Shown here piece by piece: positions 63,268 through 64,000 of a stretch of 64,000 nt of DNA. Source of the DNA: an uncultured bacterium (lineage in GTDB: Bacteria; Vulcanimicrobiota; Vulcanimicrobiia; Vulcanimicrobiales; Vulcanimicrobiaceae); NCBI GenBank assembly GCA_903829325.1, contig CAIKPM010000054.1:1-64000 (forward strand), read 5' to 3'. Positions within the stretch are counted from its first letter, which is position 1, and each line of letters starts with the position of its first letter. Both the position numbers and the translations under genes were made by a program. Under the pieces are notes generated by a model, which saw only the letters and a list, made by a program, of their open reading frames with translations, ran no database searches and was not told the origin of the DNA.

Positions 63268-63737
63268 GCCGGTGTACTCGCTGGCACATGCGATTTTGAC
63301 GGGAACGACGGTAGCGGAGTGGCTTCATGCGCCGGACCGCGCACCGCGTAATCTTTGCGTAAGGGGTGGCCTTCCCAATCGGTCGGCATTTGAATACGAC
63401 GCAAATCAGGATGTCCGCTAAACTGCACTCCGAATAAATCGAACACTTCGCGTTCCGCCCAATCCGCACTCGGCCAGAGATCTGCTAATGAGGGCACAGT
63501 CGGGGTTGCACCGCCGACGGCAACCGTTAATTGATAACGCTTTGGGGTGCCTACTTCAGCGAGAGTCGCAACCCGCGGAGCCAAAGCCAAAAGCTGATAG
63601 ATCACTTCAAACCGAAGCGGACGGTCCGGATAATCGACCCCGCCAATATCCAGCAGCATCGCAAAGCCTTCGTTTTTCAAGGCGATCGCTCGCGCTCGCA
63701 ACTGCTCCGGCTCGACTCGCTCAATCATCACGTCCAT
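63264..63737 (-). CDS. nuoC: NADH-quinone oxidoreductase subunit C
   Basis: 157 residues. The 30-kDa subunit signature is WPSADWAEREVFDLFGVQFSGHPDLRRI (in part) followed by DWEGHPLRKDYAV. The N-terminal domain reads LLDIGGVDYPDRPLRFEVIYQLL. It begins seven bases after nuoB. Confidence 0.95.
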   Translation of the reverse strand: MDVMIERVEPEQLRARAIALKNEGFAMLLDIGGVDYPDRPLRFEVIYQLLALAPRVATLAEVGTPKRYQLTVAVGGATPTVPSLADLWPSADWAEREVFDLFGVQFSGHPDLRRIQMPTDWEGHPLRKDYAVRGPAHEATPLPSFPSKSHVPASTPA

Positions 63738-63744
63738 CCTTTAA

Positions 63745-64000
63745 TTACGCTCGCGCCAAAACGCCACCGCGGCCACCGTTACGAATTTGCTGTTGAATCA
63801 AGTTGATCGCATAAATCAAGTTATCTGGTGTAGGCGGGCACCCAGCCACATATACATCTACCGGCACAATCAAATCAACCGGCACAATCGCGTAGTTATC
63901 GAAAATGCCTTTTGAACTTGCGCAGGCACCCATCGAAATCACCCATTTCGGATCAGCCATCTGATCATACAGGCGACGCACCACCGGTGCCATCTTTCGC
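63745..64000 (-). CDS. nuoB: NADH-quinone oxidoreductase subunit B (cut by the window edge)
   Basis: The C-terminal about 85 residues of Nuo[31 protein letters not shown], then [23 protein letters not shown] and GCPP hold the last two of the four N2 cluster cysteines. The frame runs to the right edge; the Met at 63993 lies inside the family's conserved core, so the true start is outside the window. nuoA is presumably beyond it. Confidence 0.93.
   Translation of the reverse strand, partial: RKMAPVVRRLYDQMADPKWVISMGACASSKGIFDNYAIVPVDLIVPVDVYVAGCPPTPDNLIYAINLIQQQIRNGGRGGVLARA

Noticed and set aside
63745..63993. A complete short gene starting at the Met at 63993
   Set aside because: That Met is inside the conserved NuoB core; the frame continues to the window edge.

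Overview
The window is a gene-dense stretch of a bacterial chromosome with moderately high GC. It has a tRNA, no rRNA, no insertion sequence, no CRISPR array and no phage genes. The organism looks like a respiring diderm: it has a nearly complete complex I operon, a Rieske/cytochrome b-c module, a chemoreceptor, a small outer-membrane-like protein and several exported proteins. A virginiamycin-lyase-like beta-propeller remnant, a fused cytochrome b-c and an archaeal-type PurP inside a bacterial pur operon suggest a deep-branching lineage such as Eremiobacterota/Vulcanimicrobiota. That placement is inference and weakly held.

Region 1 (about 0.4-14.6 kb, minus strand) is a long purine operon: purC(-E-like), purL, purQ, purS, purP, an exported protein, a purP paralogue, guaA, purD, a Bax-inhibitor-1 protein, purF and purU, followed by tRNA-Lys. 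It carries genes for PRPP amidation (PurF), GAR synthesis (PurD), FGAM synthesis (PurSQL), SAICAR synthesis (PurC), formate-dependent AICAR formylation (PurP) and GMP synthesis (GuaA). PurU releases formate from formyl-tetrahydrofolate, which is the substrate PurP needs. No purH, purM, purN/T, purB or guaB is in the window. Most junctions overlap or nearly touch, so translation is probably coupled. A direct repeat and a dyad precede purC.

Region 2 (14.6-26.4 kb) holds a divergent orphan SufD-like gene, a ParD/ParE-type toxin-antitoxin pair with an apparently leaderless promoter, a TPR glycosyltransferase-like gene, dnaK-grpE-dnaJ (with a large hairpin between dnaK and grpE and a half zinc finger in DnaJ), two small exported proteins, the rsmI-metG-tatD cluster and a small barrel-like protein.

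Region 3 (26.5-37.4 kb) holds a chemoreceptor, the Rieske and cytochrome b-c genes, two unrecognised proteins (one large and Gln/Ser/Gly-rich), a small membrane protein, pepP, an SDR epimerase, fumC and a Ser/Thr-rich lipoprotein.

Region 4 (37.4-50.4 kb) holds a hypothetical gene, cysK and metH followed without a gap by a GT2 glycosyltransferase and a BY-kinase-like ATPase, then a divergent NUDIX hydrolase, a LuxR-type response regulator with a membrane SpoIIE-type phosphatase, the potassium transporter kup behind a 277-base leader, and an Old Yellow Enzyme.

Region 5 (50.4-64 kb) is the nuo operon on the minus strand, nuoB (cut by the window edge) through nuoN, with the Old Yellow Enzyme gene as its apparent last member. 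Complex I would pass NADH electrons to quinone, and the Rieske/cytochrome b-c module could re-oxidise quinol.
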